The notes beneath the pieces were generated by a model that saw nothing but the letters and a program-made list of their open reading frames with translations, searched no databases and was not told the DNA's origin. A program made the translations under genes and the position numbers. Positions 1 through 9,494 of a DNA stretch of 64,000 nt are shown in pieces. Within the stretch, counting starts at the first letter, position 1; the number at the start of each line of letters is the position of its first letter. The DNA is from Marinobacterium sedimentorum (lineage in GTDB: Bacteria; Pseudomonadota; Gammaproteobacteria; Pseudomonadales; Balneatricaceae), in assembly GCF_024267675.1 (NCBI RefSeq), contig NZ_JALDYX010000009.1, positions 101,533 to 165,532 on the forward strand. The letters run 5' to 3'.

Positions 1-1233
1 CTGGGCCATGCAGATGGCCTTAAACTGGCGCCAGGCCTCGCCTGTGTCAATTTTATTCCGTGCCATTGCCTGCCCCTGTCCAGGTGCTGTGACGGCGGCC
101 ATCTCCAGCATGGCGCCGGCAAGCAGGCAGGCGCGGTCTTTCAAATCCTGTGGTGCATCTGGCTTGCCCTGCAGTACGGCCAGTATATCCCTGGCTTCCA
201 GTGCCGGGCCGATACCGCAGCCAATGGGCTGGCTGCCGTCGGTGCAGAGGATGCTCACATTGAGCCCCAGCTCGGCGGCGACCCTGCGAAAGGTGTCGGC
301 CAGCTTAGCCGCGGCTTCCTGGCTGCGAACCTTGGCGCTGGGGCCGACCGGGATATCAATCAGTACATGGGTGGCCCCGGCGGCGATCTTCTTCGACAGT
401 ACCGAGGCGATCAGTTGGCCCTCGCTGTCTATGTCCAGCGCGCGCTCCACCTGGATCAGCAGATCATCCGCAGGGCTCAGGCGTACCGATCCCCCCCAGG
501 CCAGGCAGCCGCCGACCTTATTGACAACATCCTTCATTTGCGTCTGGCTCAGGCAGACATTGGTCAGTACTTCCATGGTATCGGCGGTGCCCGCCGGGGA
601 AGTGATGGCCCTGGATGAGGTTTTGGGAACTGTCAGGCCAGATGCCGTCAGGATGGAAACCAGTATGGGGGTTGTGCGGTTGCCGGGCAGGCCGCCGACA
701 CAGTGCTTGTCAATCACCATGGGCAGGTGCCAGTCGATGGTGTCCCCGGCGTTGACCATGGCGCGGGTCAGTGCCGATATTTCCTGCAGGCTGAGATTGT
801 CGGCGCCGCAGGCCGTGATGAAAGCGGCGACATGCACGTCGGCATAGCGGCCATCGACAATATCATCAATGATATCTTGCAGCTGCTGCTGGTCGAGCGT
901 GTGGCCGAATACCTTGGCCCGTACATAGGACAGCGATTGGACCGGCGCGGGGTGGGAAACCCGAATCGGGGCGCCCTCGCTAAGGCCAAGTCGTTTCCAG
1001 GCTGGCTCCGAAAAGCCGATCTGGCCGTTAGCCACTAGATCGCCGGTGATGATGTTGAGGGTTGCGATAATATGCTGGCCATCACTCGAAACCAGTACCC
1101 GTGACAGGGCGGCAAAGCCTTCTGACCGGCAGACCGGACTATCGGCGTGCAGATAAATGATGGGTTCGTGGTGTGTATCGATGCCTAGTCGCAGCGCTTC
1201 GAGCGGGGCCATTCGTTCAGTGGTACAAATCAT
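1..1233 (-). CDS. Thymidine phosphorylase / AMP phosphorylase family protein (partial, 3' end beyond window)
   Basis: An open minus-strand frame starts at ATG 1233 and runs without a stop off the left edge (411 residues seen; I recall about 500 as usual for this family). GGAGAG lies 7 bases upstream of the ATG. The glycine-rich phosphate-binding stretch DKHCVGGLPGN is at residues 175-185, followed by a TTP(I) segment and a KxGG-type region, as in the long prokaryotic thymidine phosphorylase/AMP phosphorylase group. The N-terminal ~95 residues form the extra domain of that group, which is absent from E. coli DeoA-size enzymes. Expected reaction: phosphorolysis of a pyrimidine nucleoside or a nucleotide. 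Substrate choice between thymidine and AMP cannot be read from the sequence. The gene stands alone here, divergent from the CBS gene. Confidence 0.85.
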   Translation of the reverse strand, partial: MICTTERMAPLEALRLGIDTHHEPIIYLHADSPVCRSEGFAALSRVLVSSDGQHIIATLNIITGDLVANGQIGFSEPAWKRLGLSEGAPIRVSHPAPVQSLSYVRAKVFGHTLDQQQLQDIIDDIVDGRYADVHVAAFITACGADNLSLQEISALTRAMVNAGDTIDWHLPMVIDKHCVGGLPGNRTTPILVSILTASGLTVPKTSSRAITSPAGTADTMEVLTNVCLSQTQMKDVVNKVGGCLAWGGSVRLSPADDLLIQVERALDIDSEGQLIASVLSKKIAAGATHVLIDIPVGPSAKVRSQEAAAKLADTFRRVAAELGLNVSILCTDGSQPIGCGIGPALEARDILAVLQGKPDAPQDLKDRACLLAGAMLEMAAVTAPGQGQAMARNKIDTGEAWRQFKAICMAQ

Positions 1234-1504
1234 GGGCTGGCTCTCCGGTGATGCGGACGCTATTGCTGTTGCCGCCTCCAATGTAGCAGTTTCCCCTGAT
1301 CGGGGCAGGATCTGGATCAAGGGCCGTTCAGACAGTGGTGTCCGCGGCCTACTCTATGTCGCAAGTGTTGCCGCTCAGGGGGGCCGTGGATCTTCTGCGC
1401 TTGCGGTCTGCCCGTTGCGACGGCCTGAACTACTATTCAAGAGGCGGCTGTGTCTGGAGTGAATGACGGCAACAGCCTTGGCTTCTCGTACGGGAGACAT
1501 GCTT

Positions 1505-1912
1505 ATGCTCAGATCCGTCAAGGCATCGGACTACATGGCCCGGGATCTGGTAACCTTCACGCCGGACACCGATCTGTTTCAGGCTATACGCCAGCTGTTA
1601 GCGCGCAAGATCAGCGGTGCTCCGGTGGTGGGTGCTGACGGTGCGCTGGTGGGCGTGCTGTCGGAGGTCGACTGCCTGCGGGCGATCCTGACCCTGACCT
1701 ATCATGAAGAGGAGTTTGGCGGTAAGGTCTCGCAGTACATGTCGCAGGATATCTGTACCATCGAGTACGATGCCGATATCATCAAGGTCGCCGAGACCTT
1801 TATCAAAAATGGCATGCGCCGCCTGCCGGTGGTTCAGCGCGGCAAACTGATCGGACAGATCAGCCGGCGCGATGTATTGCGCGCCGTGGAGGTATTTGCC
1901 CAGGATGGCTGA
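1505..1912 (+). CDS. CBS-domain pair protein
   Basis: A 135-residue protein made almost wholly of two CBS repeats (about residues 6-62 and 72-130). The motifs SGAPVV...LVGVLSE and RRLPVV...LIGQISR are typical of the second half of each CBS unit. Such stand-alone CBS pairs usually bind adenosyl ligands and act as regulatory modules; no partner can be named here. I chose ATG 1505 (protein begins MLRSVK) because GGGAG lies about 7 bases upstream and homologues I know start there. ATG 1463 and ATG 1499 are in-frame alternatives. It is divergent from the phosphorylase gene and is followed by the dnaT-like gene after 86 bases. Confidence 0.85.
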   Translation: MLRSVKASDYMARDLVTFTPDTDLFQAIRQLLARKISGAPVVGADGALVGVLSEVDCLRAILTLTYHEEEFGGKVSQYMSQDICTIEYDADIIKVAETFIKNGMRRLPVVQRGKLIGQISRRDVLRAVEVFAQDG

Positions 1913-1998
1913 GCGGCGCTGTGCGCCGCATGGATGTCGGGACGGCAGCTGTCAACGGGTGGGCTCACGCCTGCCCTCCTTTATTACACTGGAGTCTC

Positions 1999-3147
1999 AT
2001 GGGTTATCGCTTCCCGGAACAACCGATTCTGTTCTATCCCTCTCTTGCAAGGCGCATCGGCAGTGATGAGGCCTTGCTGCTGGCTATTTATCACGACCGG
2101 GCCCGCAATGGCGGGCGTGCCGAGCCCTCTGAGCTGGTGCTTAGCCGTGCCCACTGGCTGAAAATCGCCGACTTCTGGGATGAGGACTACCTGCGCAGCG
2201 TCACCGACAGTCTGGTGCGACAGGGCTGCATCCGGGCTTCGGTCGACAGTGCGCTGGTGCGGCTCAGCCTGGAGCCCCAGGGTGTTTCCCCGTCACCCGA
2301 GGGTGCTATGCCTGAGGCTGACGAGTCAGCCGAGTCTGTGGCCTCCAGGGCCGCGCCTATGGCAGAGATGCCCCAGGTTGCAGACCTGGCGGATGCGGAT
2401 TCTGTACATGACAGGCATCCTGGGGATCCGGCCCCGTCGCAGCGGCCTGAGTCCGCCCCGCAATACGCGCCAGTAGCCCCAGCGCTGCCCCGTCGTCATC
2501 CTGAGCCGACGCGACGCTTGGATGTTTCTGCTCAGGCTGCTGAGCCGGTTAGAGAGCAGGCTGCAGCGTCCTATGCCGAGCGGCATCCAGAATCGAGCCG
2601 GCAGATCCCGCCCCGCCACCAGGCAGACACGCTCAGCCGACTGGATGTGCACGATACGCCGCCCCGTCCTCTGACACGCCAGGCGTTGCGCGCGACGCCG
2701 CAAACCATTCAGGCGCGCGGGCCTGCCCCGACCTTTGGTGGTGCCAGCGGCTGGCGGCGGCACAAGGATGAACTGCAGGTGCTGTTCGAGCAGCACGAAG
2801 AACGCAATCAGCAGCTTAAACCCATGCAGCTTGGCTGGCGGCCCTCCGAAACTTTCTTTGCCCTGCTGCCAAGACACAATATTACCGTTGAGTACGCCGA
2901 AGGTTTGCTGGATGAGTTCGTGCTCTACTGGCTCGACAAGGACCGCAAGGAAACCAACTGGGATCAGAAGTTCCTCGCCTGGGTGAAACGGGAATGGGTG
3001 CGCAAGCAGACCCGTGATGGCCGGGATACCGGCGCCGACAAAGAGCGACAGACAGGTTTTAATAATGAAAACACCCGCCGAGATACTCGGGAAAAACGCA
3101 AACAGGTTACCGCAGCAATCATGGACATCCGCGACACCGACTGGTAA
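1999..3147 (+). CDS. DnaT-like primosomal/replication protein
   Basis: A 382-residue protein. The N-terminal ~80 residues are a compact, winged-helix-like region (starts MGYRFPEQP). Residues ~85-245 are a low-complexity linker rich in Pro, Ala, Arg and Glu. From about residue 253 comes a region resembling the DnaT single-strand-DNA-binding domain, including GWRPSETFFALL near residue 280 and the EFVLYWLDK...WDQKFLAWVKREW block. DnaT helps load the replicative helicase during restart in E. coli. ATG 1999 is preferred because GGAG lies just upstream; a frame open to 1921 lacks a good start. Its last 83 bases overlap the next gene in another frame, which suggests translational coupling. Confidence 0.75.
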   Translation: MGYRFPEQPILFYPSLARRIGSDEALLLAIYHDRARNGGRAEPSELVLSRAHWLKIADFWDEDYLRSVTDSLVRQGCIRASVDSALVRLSLEPQGVSPSPEGAMPEADESAESVASRAAPMAEMPQVADLADADSVHDRHPGDPAPSQRPESAPQYAPVAPALPRRHPEPTRRLDVSAQAAEPVREQAAASYAERHPESSRQIPPRHQADTLSRLDVHDTPPRPLTRQALRATPQTIQARGPAPTFGGASGWRRHKDELQVLFEQHEERNQQLKPMQLGWRPSETFFALLPRHNITVEYAEGLLDEFVLYWLDKDRKETNWDQKFLAWVKREWVRKQTRDGRDTGADKERQTGFNNENTRRDTREKRKQVTAAIMDIRDTDW

Positions 3148-3868
3148 TCGCGGTACCGGTAATAGCGATGCAGGCCCTTTGCCGCTGGAAACCAAGGCGC
3201 TGGTGAACATGCTGTTTGCGCGCTTCATGGCGATCTACGGCCACAAGTTCAAGAGCTGCTTCGAAACCCAGGATGAGATTCGCATCGCCAAGCGCGAGTG
3301 GGCCCTGAGCCTGCGTGGTTATGGCGAGCGCGAGCTGGTGTCGGCCATCGATCACTGCAAGGAACAGCTGGCCTGGATGCCCACCATCTCGGAATTTCTC
3401 AAGATTCTGCATGAGCAGGAAGGGAATTTCGGCCTGCCCGGCGTGTTGCGGGCCTATGAAGAGGCGTGCATGCATGCCGATCGACCGACGCGCCACCCGT
3501 GGTCCCATCCGGCGGTGTACCAGGCCGGGCGTGCGACCGGCTGGTTCCGGCTGCGTTCCGAGGAGCAGCGCCGGGTACTGCCCGACTTTCGCTACAACTA
3601 CGAAGTGATGTCGCGCCGGGTGCGCGAGGGTGAAGACCTGAGCGTGCCGGTGGCGGTGGGTCTGCCCGATGGGCGCAGCAATACGCTGGTGGCCTTTATT
3701 CAGCGCTGGGGCGAGGAGCAGGCGCTGGCGCCTGAGGTGGCCGCGTCACTGTTGTACTACCTTACCAAACCCAAAGGCTCGCGCGTACGAGACCTGTACC
3801 GCGGTGCGTCCGAGAAGAAGGTGCAGCAGCTGGGCCTCAGCCTCGAGCTGCCGCTGGATTACCAGTAA
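3065..3868 (+). CDS. Replication protein P-like (helicase-loader-like) protein
   Basis: A 267-residue protein starting at ATG 3065 inside the 3' end of the dnaT-like gene. Residues ~40-115 (ALVNMLFARFMAIYG..., REWALSL, AWMPTISEFLKIL) resemble phage lambda protein P and related helicase-loading proteins. In that family the 'W-P-s/t-x-x-e/q-F' segment is a hallmark. The C-terminal half has no motif I recognise and no Walker A, so it is not a DnaC-type ATPase. The overlap with the DnaT-like gene suggests the two act together at a primosome or helicase-loading step. There are no phage genes around. The function is inferred from family resemblance only. Confidence 0.6.
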   Translation: MKTPAEILGKNANRLPQQSWTSATPTGNRGTGNSDAGPLPLETKALVNMLFARFMAIYGHKFKSCFETQDEIRIAKREWALSLRGYGERELVSAIDHCKEQLAWMPTISEFLKILHEQEGNFGLPGVLRAYEEACMHADRPTRHPWSHPAVYQAGRATGWFRLRSEEQRRVLPDFRYNYEVMSRRVREGEDLSVPVAVGLPDGRSNTLVAFIQRWGEEQALAPEVAASLLYYLTKPKGSRVRDLYRGASEKKVQQLGLSLELPLDYQ

Positions 3869-3909
3869 CGCCTTGAGCCTGGCCGCTCCGGCGCCAGGCC
3901 TGCGCAGGC

Positions 3910-4953
3910 TTAGTGGCTGGAAAAGTTGCTACCAAACATGGCGCCGATCGCCGCCGACAGGGTCTCGCTGCGCTCGGGATTGCGAAACGCCTGCATGATG
4001 GGGCGGCGCAGTGCCGGCATGAACATCAGATCGGCCAGAATGCGTGAAAATCCGTTCTGACCGGTTTCCCCCGTTGCCAGGCGTTCCAGAAAAACCTGCA
4101 GCAGTGCAGGGTCCTTGAGGCTCTCGCAGCAGCGGGTTGCCATCGCCACCAGTACTTCCGTTTCCTGTGACCGATCACTGGCCAGTATCCGGCTCAGCCA
4201 GGCCTGCCTGTGGGTGTCGCTGGGGCTATTGGACACCGCGCGTACCAGCGCCGCCAGCATCCCCTGATCATTCCCGTGCTGTGCCAGGCACTGGTCCAGG
4301 CGTGGTTGCAGTGCCTGAATCAGGCGGTGGCTCGGTTCAACATGCTCCAGTGCGCAGCACAGCGCCCGCAGGGGTTCGTCGGGCAGCTGCGCCAGGGCAC
4401 CGATCAGCAGGGCCTCGTTATTGCCCTGTTCAAGGCGCACGGCCATGTCGGCGATGCCCTGCAGACCCAGATTAGGCCACTGATCAAATCCGAGCTGGCC
4501 GGCAAAGTAGTGTTGTGCATACTCGTAGTGCGGCGAAGCGGGCAGCCCCAGCACGCTGTTGGCATGGGCATGGAAGATGGCCATCTTTTCGGCGTCGGGC
4601 TTGAATGAAAAGGGATTGTCCTTGAGGGCGTCTGGGCCGCCATCGAGCAGACCGCTGATGTTCTTCAGCAGGCGCTGCAGTAAATCGTCCCGCACGGCCT
4701 GAATCAGGAAGCCCTGCTCATCCAGCGGCAATTTGAGAAACCAGACGGCATTGCGCTGGGGTTCTTTGGGATGCCACAACAGCAGGCTGACCCAGGCGTG
4801 GTGCATATACGGCTGCGGGTAGGCGATCTGCCCCTGCTCAACACGGCCGAAGACCTCGGCCGACACCTTGCTGACCCGTCGGCCCATGTCAAACAGGCGA
4901 CAGCGCGCGCCTGTCTGGTGAATCAGGTCCAGTAACGATTGAATAGGGTCCAC
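3910..4953 (-). CDS. DUF3549 family protein
   Basis: A 347-residue cytosolic protein with no signal peptide or membrane segment, convergent with the preceding gene. The N-terminal block (RCRLFDMGRRVSKV, then PYMHHAWVSLLLW and WFLKLPLDEQGFL) is what I recognise from the DUF3549 family of Pseudomonas-type bacteria. The rest is mainly helical. No catalytic motif is visible and no biochemical role is known to me. The protein is of usual family length. Confidence 0.8.
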   Translation of the reverse strand: MDPIQSLLDLIHQTGARCRLFDMGRRVSKVSAEVFGRVEQGQIAYPQPYMHHAWVSLLLWHPKEPQRNAVWFLKLPLDEQGFLIQAVRDDLLQRLLKNISGLLDGGPDALKDNPFSFKPDAEKMAIFHAHANSVLGLPASPHYEYAQHYFAGQLGFDQWPNLGLQGIADMAVRLEQGNNEALLIGALAQLPDEPLRALCCALEHVEPSHRLIQALQPRLDQCLAQHGNDQGMLAALVRAVSNSPSDTHRQAWLSRILASDRSQETEVLVAMATRCCESLKDPALLQVFLERLATGETGQNGFSRILADLMFMPALRRPIMQAFRNPERSETLSAAIGAMFGSNFSSH

Positions 4954-5027
4954 AGTGCTGTCCTCGTGTCCAGTGTATCAAGGGGGCGGATTTTACCAGC
5001 CCCGGACGAACGAGGACAGCCGGCCTG

Positions 5028-7016
5028 TCAGCCTGCCAGCAGTATGGCCTCGGCTCGTTCCACCAGACTGACGCTTCCGCGCAGAATCACTATGTCGTTG
5101 TCCTGCAGCTGGGTGTCCATGTCGACGGCGCTGAGCAGCGCGTCGCCCCGGCGTATGGATTCCACCTCGGCCTTGATCTGCAGCTCACGCAGGCTGTGGC
5201 CGGCACCGTGGCAACCGGGTGACAGTACCACCGGGTGCAGCACTTTGGCCTGGGCGCCCCGGCGATCCAGCTTGCGGGACTGGCCACCATGGTAGTAGCC
5301 ATGCAGCAGACGGTAGCGCTCCTCGCGCACGCGGCTGATGCGCGATTCTATGGCATCGCGGGGAATATCCAGCAGCGTCAGTACGTGGGACACCAGCATC
5401 AGACTGCCCTCCAGGGCTTCGGGAATGACTTCGGTGGCGCCGGCATCCTGCAGCTCCTGCAGACGACTGTCATCCTGGGTGCGCACCAGCACCGGCAAGT
5501 CCGGGAAATGGTGTTTGAGGCCGTGCAGAGCGGTCAGGGCATCGCTGTCGCTGGGGAAGGTGAGAATCAGCAGCCGGGCCCGGCTTGAACCCAGGGTCTT
5601 CAGCAGGTCGGTACGCCTGGCATCGCCGTAATAGATGCGCTCGCCCGCAGCCGCGGCCTCCTGCACGCGCACGGGGTCGCTGTCGATGGTGATGTAGGGG
5701 ATCTGCAGCGGTTGCAGGAAGCGGGTGATGACCTGGCCGACTCGCCCATAGCCGCAGAGAATAACGTGGTCGGACAGCTCTTCGAGGTCCTCCGGCAGCG
5801 GCGCGTTCAGGGCCGGCACTCTGGAGTCCTTGGCGGGCCTGTGGATGCCTCGGCTCAGGGTGGCGCTAAAGCGAATCAGCAGGGGCGTGCACAGCATGCT
5901 GAGGATGATAATGGCCACCACCAGGGCGTTCAGTTCGCTGCTGATCAGCTGGTGGCTTGAGGCGAGGGTGAGCAGCGCGAAGCCGAATTCTCCGCCCTGA
6001 GCCAGGCAGATACCGGCGCGCAGCGCATTGCCCATGTCCCGCTGCAGCAGCCAGGCGGCCAGTGCAATCAGGCTGGCTTTGAGCAGCAGAAGGCCCAGCG
6101 TCAGCAGCAGTACCCAGTGTCCGTTGTGCGCCAGTGCTGCCAGATTCAGCTGCATGCCCACTGATACGAAGAAGAGCCCGAGCAGAACGTCGCGAAAGGG
6201 GCGGATATCGGCTTCGAGCTGATGACGGTAGCGGCTTTCGCCCAGCATCATGCCGGCCAGGAAACCGCCCAGAGCCATCGACAGGCCGGCGGCATGGGTG
6301 AGCCAGGCGGCGGTCAGGGCTGCGACCAGGGTGGTCAGCACAAACAGCTCGTCCGAGCGGGACTTGGCGACCTCGTTCAGCAGGCGCGGCAGCAGGGTGC
6401 GGCCAAACATGAGCAGGGCGGCCAGGATCGCCCCTCCCTGCAGTAGCGTGGGAATCAGGCTATGGAGATTGATGGAGGTGCGATCGCTGGCCAGTGTCGG
6501 AACCAGAATGAGGAAGAAGACCGCGGCCAGATCCTGGAAGATGAGTATGGCTACCGACAGGCGGCCGTGGGGCGCATTGATCTCGCTGTGCCGGATCAGT
6601 TCACGGGTGACGATGGCGGTGGATGACAGCGCCAGGGCACCTGCAACGACCAGGCTGGCGGTGAAGGTCAGGCCGGCGAGCATGGCCAGTCCCATGAGCA
6701 GCGCACTGGTCGCCAGCACCTGGATGGAGCCCAGGCCGAATACAGTGCGGCGCATGGCAATCATGCGGGGCAGGGAAAATTCCAGCCCGAGCATGAACAG
6801 CAGAAAGACGACGCCCAGCTCACTGAGCAGCGCAATGCTTTTGTCGTTGCTGACCAGCCCCAGGGCATAGGGACCCAGCAGGCTGCCGACGCTGAGGTAC
6901 GCCAGTATGGGGGGCAGGCCGATGCGGCGAAACAGGCTGATGACCACTACTGCGGCGGCAATGATGGTCAGAAACTGATGGAAAAAACCCTGTTCCATGG
7001 TAGTCAGTTCCGTCAT
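5028..7016 (-). CDS. KefB/KefC-type monovalent cation:proton antiporter with RCK (TrkA) domains
   Basis: A 662-residue inner-membrane protein of the CPA2 family. About 12-13 hydrophobic segments fill residues 10-385 and carry the family's LGLEFSLP and QDLAAVFFLILVP blocks; a TrkA-N nucleotide-binding domain follows from about residue 415 (HVILCGYGRVGQ, the GxGxxG dinucleotide fold, then the acidic residue in ITIDSD). A TrkA-C domain closes the protein. This layout is that of ligand-gated K+/H+ efflux systems such as YbaL or KefB. There is no KefF/KefG-type oxidoreductase partner next to it, so glutathione gating is not implied. The start at 7016 has a weak ribosome site; ATG 6998 is an alternative. 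Confidence 0.88.
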   Translation of the reverse strand: MTELTTMEQGFFHQFLTIIAAAVVVISLFRRIGLPPILAYLSVGSLLGPYALGLVSNDKSIALLSELGVVFLLFMLGLEFSLPRMIAMRRTVFGLGSIQVLATSALLMGLAMLAGLTFTASLVVAGALALSSTAIVTRELIRHSEINAPHGRLSVAILIFQDLAAVFFLILVPTLASDRTSINLHSLIPTLLQGGAILAALLMFGRTLLPRLLNEVAKSRSDELFVLTTLVAALTAAWLTHAAGLSMALGGFLAGMMLGESRYRHQLEADIRPFRDVLLGLFFVSVGMQLNLAALAHNGHWVLLLTLGLLLLKASLIALAAWLLQRDMGNALRAGICLAQGGEFGFALLTLASSHQLISSELNALVVAIIILSMLCTPLLIRFSATLSRGIHRPAKDSRVPALNAPLPEDLEELSDHVILCGYGRVGQVITRFLQPLQIPYITIDSDPVRVQEAAAAGERIYYGDARRTDLLKTLGSSRARLLILTFPSDSDALTALHGLKHHFPDLPVLVRTQDDSRLQELQDAGATEVIPEALEGSLMLVSHVLTLLDIPRDAIESRISRVREERYRLLHGYYHGGQSRKLDRRGAQAKVLHPVVLSPGCHGAGHSLRELQIKAEVESIRRGDALLSAVDMDTQLQDNDIVILRGSVSLVERAEAILLAG

Positions 7017-7096
7017 TGGAAACTAAGGGGCCGCCAAATCAGGCCCGGGGCGGGCCTGATTTGGCGGAGGTCTGATGGCGCAGCAAAGCCCGGGGG

Positions 7097-7153
7097 CTGG
7101 CAGTCTGTCGGGCTTTTCCGCAGTAGATCAGTGGCAAGTCCGACAGGCTGCTG
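7097..7153. repeat. Internally deleted copy of the inverted-repeat (MITE-like) element
   Basis: A ~57-bp sequence that keeps both ends of the element seen complete at 14177-14347 and 50913-51081. The left end CTGGCAGTCTGTCGG differs from the full element's CTAGCAGCCTGTCGG at two bases. The right end keeps the CGCAGTAGATCAGT block and CCGACAGGCTGCT. The middle ~110 bp are missing. It lies between the antiporter start and the yqcC stop codon, and its right end abuts that stop. Confidence 0.7.
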
Positions 7154-7154
7154 T

Positions 7155-7481
7155 CTAGTGCACCAGGCGCAGGGTGCTATCGATCTGACGGATCAGGTCG
7201 AGCAGCGCTGTGGTATCGGCATTGACGCCCTTGAAGGCTTCTTCAGCCATGGTTGCGATGTCACTGTTACCGGGCAGTGCATGCTGCTGCTGAATCATCG
7301 CGTCGAAACGCGGAATCATGATCCACTGCAGCCACTCGCTGAATGTCAGGGTATCAATACAGAACGGTTCTATGCTGTTCAGTGCCTCGGCGCCGGGGGC
7401 GCTCTGCTGCCAGAGCTGCAGAGCCTGCAGCTCCTGTTCAAGCTGGCGCAGCAGCAGGTTTAGTTGCTGCTGGCGTGTCAC
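7155..7481 (-). CDS. yqcC: YqcC family protein
   Basis: A 108-residue protein with the YqcC signature ALQLWQ...[26 protein letters not shown] and a conserved AEEAF motif near the C-terminus. The start is GTG 7481, whose GTGA overlaps the stop codon of the DAHP synthase gene by 3 bases, so translation is likely coupled. Longer in-frame extensions upstream lie inside the DAHP synthase gene and are shadows. The function is unknown; family members are often found beside the tRNA-pseudouridine synthase truC, which is not here. The stop codon is next to an element remnant at 7097-7153. Confidence 0.85.
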   Translation of the reverse strand: MTRQQQLNLLLRQLEQELQALQLWQQSAPGAEALNSIEPFCIDTLTFSEWLQWIMIPRFDAMIQQQHALPGNSDIATMAEEAFKGVNADTTALLDLIRQIDSTLRLVH

Positions 7482-8836
7482 CGGTTTGAGCTCCGGGCGT
7501 GCTTGAGGGTATCGGCAATCAGGAAAGCCAGCTCCAGCGCCTGTTCGCCATTGAGGCGCGGGTCGCACTGGGTCTGGTAGCGATCCGCCAGGCCTTCTTC
7601 GGTGATCTGGAAGGCGCCGCCAACACACTCGGTAACGTTCTGCCCGGTCATCTCGAAATGCACGCCACCGGCGTGGGTACCCTCGGCGTTGTGCACCTCG
7701 AAGAACCCCTTGATTTCGCGCAGGATGGCCTCGACGCTGCGGGTCTTGTAACCGCTCGATGCCGTGGTGGTGTTGCCGTGCATCGGATCAGAGCTCCAGA
7801 TCACGTAGCGGCCGGCCAGCTTTACGGCGCGTACCAGCGGCGGCAGCTTTTCGGTGATCTTGTCCGCACCCATGCGGGCGATCAGCGTGATGCGTCCTGG
7901 CAGGTTTTGCGGGTTGAGCGTATCCAGCAGGTGCAGCAGGTCATCGGTATTGGTGCTGGGACCAACCTTGATGCCGATCGGATTTTTCACGCCGCGCAGG
8001 AATTCCACATGGGCATGGTCCGGCTGACGGGTGCGATCGCCGATCCACAGCATATGAGCGGAACAGTCGTACCAGTCGTTGGTCTGGCTGTCGCGCCGGG
8101 TGAGAGCCTGCTCGTAACCCAGCAACAACGCCTCGTGGGAGGTGTAGAGCGAGGTTTCCTTGATCTGTGGGGTGTTCTGGGCATGCACGCCGCAGGCTTC
8201 CATAAAGGCCAGTGTCTGGTCGATCTGATTGGCCAGGTGCTGGTACTTTTCTCCCAGCGGGCTTTTTTCCACGAAGCCCAGGTTCCAGCGATGCACCTGA
8301 TGCAGATCGGCAAAGCCGCCCTGGGCGAAGGCGCGCAGCAGGTTCAGTGTGGACGACGACTGGTGATAGGCGCGCAGCAGGCGTTGTGGGTCGGGGATGC
8401 GGGCCTCTGCGGTGAACTCGATATCATTGATGATATCGCCGCGATAGCTCGGCAGTTCGATGCCGCCCCGCGTTTCCATATCGGTAGAGCGGGGCTTGGC
8501 AAACTGGCCCGCCATGCGCCCGATCTTGACCACCGGGCAGCTGCCGGCAAAGGTCAGTACCACGGCCATTTGCAGCAGCAGCTGGAAGGTATCCCGAATC
8601 TTGTTGGCGTTGAACTCGGAAAAGCTTTCGGCACAGTCGCCGCCCTGCAGCAAAAAGGCACGGCCTTCGGCAACATTGGCCAGCTGTGCGTGCAGTGAGC
8701 GGATTTCACCGGCAAAAACCAGCGGTGGCAACGCGCTCAGTTCGGCTTCCACGGCGCTAACGGCGTGCGGATCGGTGTAGGTCGGTTGCTGCACGATGGG
8801 CTTTTCGCGCCAGCTGCTGGGGCTCCAGTCTTGCAT
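7478..8836 (-). CDS. 3-deoxy-7-phosphoheptulonate synthase, class II (DAHP synthase)
   Basis: A 452-residue enzyme of the plant/microbial class II (AroA-II) type. It condenses phosphoenolpyruvate with erythrose 4-phosphate in the first step of the shikimate pathway. Visible family blocks are [11 protein letters not shown] (~residue 65), [28 protein letters not shown] and ARMGADKI; the conserved Cys in GGDCAE is the metal-ligand cysteine of this class. It is unrelated to the AroF/G/H class I enzymes. The length is normal. It is followed by yqcC with overlapping stop and start codons. Confidence 0.93.
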   Translation of the reverse strand: MQDWSPSSWREKPIVQQPTYTDPHAVSAVEAELSALPPLVFAGEIRSLHAQLANVAEGRAFLLQGGDCAESFSEFNANKIRDTFQLLLQMAVVLTFAGSCPVVKIGRMAGQFAKPRSTDMETRGGIELPSYRGDIINDIEFTAEARIPDPQRLLRAYHQSSSTLNLLRAFAQGGFADLHQVHRWNLGFVEKSPLGEKYQHLANQIDQTLAFMEACGVHAQNTPQIKETSLYTSHEALLLGYEQALTRRDSQTNDWYDCSAHMLWIGDRTRQPDHAHVEFLRGVKNPIGIKVGPSTNTDDLLHLLDTLNPQNLPGRITLIARMGADKITEKLPPLVRAVKLAGRYVIWSSDPMHGNTTTASSGYKTRSVEAILREIKGFFEVHNAEGTHAGGVHFEMTGQNVTECVGGAFQITEEGLADRYQTQCDPRLNGEQALELAFLIADTLKHARSSNR

Positions 8837-9100
8837 GGTATTGGATTCTGTCTGATGTCAATTTAGAGGAAGGCAACAGTGTACGGGATCATCGACAAGA
8901 AACAAGGCCCGCCGTGGCCTAGGGGCCAGCTCTGGCGCTGGTTTTGGGGGCGTTACTGGTGTGTTTTCGGGCTTGAATCAGTCGCAGGTGCGAGGCTGTT
9001 TAACGGGTATGAAGGGCTGCCGGGCTTGAGTTGGTCCGTCGCGAAGCCTATCTTCAGACGTTTGCCATGCGGTGTTAATAACAGTCTGGAGAGAACCACT

Positions 9101-9490
9101 GTGTCTAAGGATGATTGGGAAAATGGTTTGCGGGTACGCACCGAAGTCATGGGCGAAGAATTTGTCAGCCGGGCGCTGACTGGTGCCAGTGATTTCACCA
9201 TGCCGATGCAGGACTGGCTGAACGAGCATGCCTGGGGCTCGACCTGGCAGCGCGAGGGTTTGCCGCGCCAGACCCGTAGCCTGGTGACGATTGCGATGCT
9301 GGCGGCATTGAAGGCACCCACCGAGCTGAAGGGGCATGTGCGGGGCGCGCTGCGCAATGGCTGCAGTGTGGCGCAGATTCAGGAAGTGCTGCTGCAATCC
9401 CTGATTTATTGCGGCGCGCCGGCGGCGCAGGAGGCCTTTCGGGCGGCTCGTGAGGCGATTGAAGACTGGGAGTCGAGCGGCGGCAATTAG
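9101..9490 (+). CDS. Carboxymuconolactone decarboxylase family protein (PcaC-like)
   Basis: A 129-residue protein close to the size and sequence pattern of 4-carboxymuconolactone decarboxylase: HAWGSTWQREGLPRQTRSLVTIAML, then the helix with H and C residues in LLQSLIYCGAPAAQEAF. The start is taken as GTG 9101, with GGAGAG 7 bases upstream. The open frame continues further upstream but without family similarity. PcaC would act in protocatechuate degradation, but no other beta-ketoadipate genes are nearby, so a different member of the alkylhydroperoxidase-like fold family is possible. It is convergent with metR, only 4 bases apart. Confidence 0.8.
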   Translation: MSKDDWENGLRVRTEVMGEEFVSRALTGASDFTMPMQDWLNEHAWGSTWQREGLPRQTRSLVTIAMLAALKAPTELKGHVRGALRNGCSVAQIQEVLLQSLIYCGAPAAQEAFRAAREAIEDWESSGGN

Positions 9491-9494
9491 GCCC

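Noticed and set aside
8..847. Long plus-strand open frame at the left edge
   Set aside because: It is antisense to the phosphorylase-family gene, whose minus-strand translation shows clear family motifs; the plus-strand product is low-complexity and Ser/Ala-rich with no family signal.
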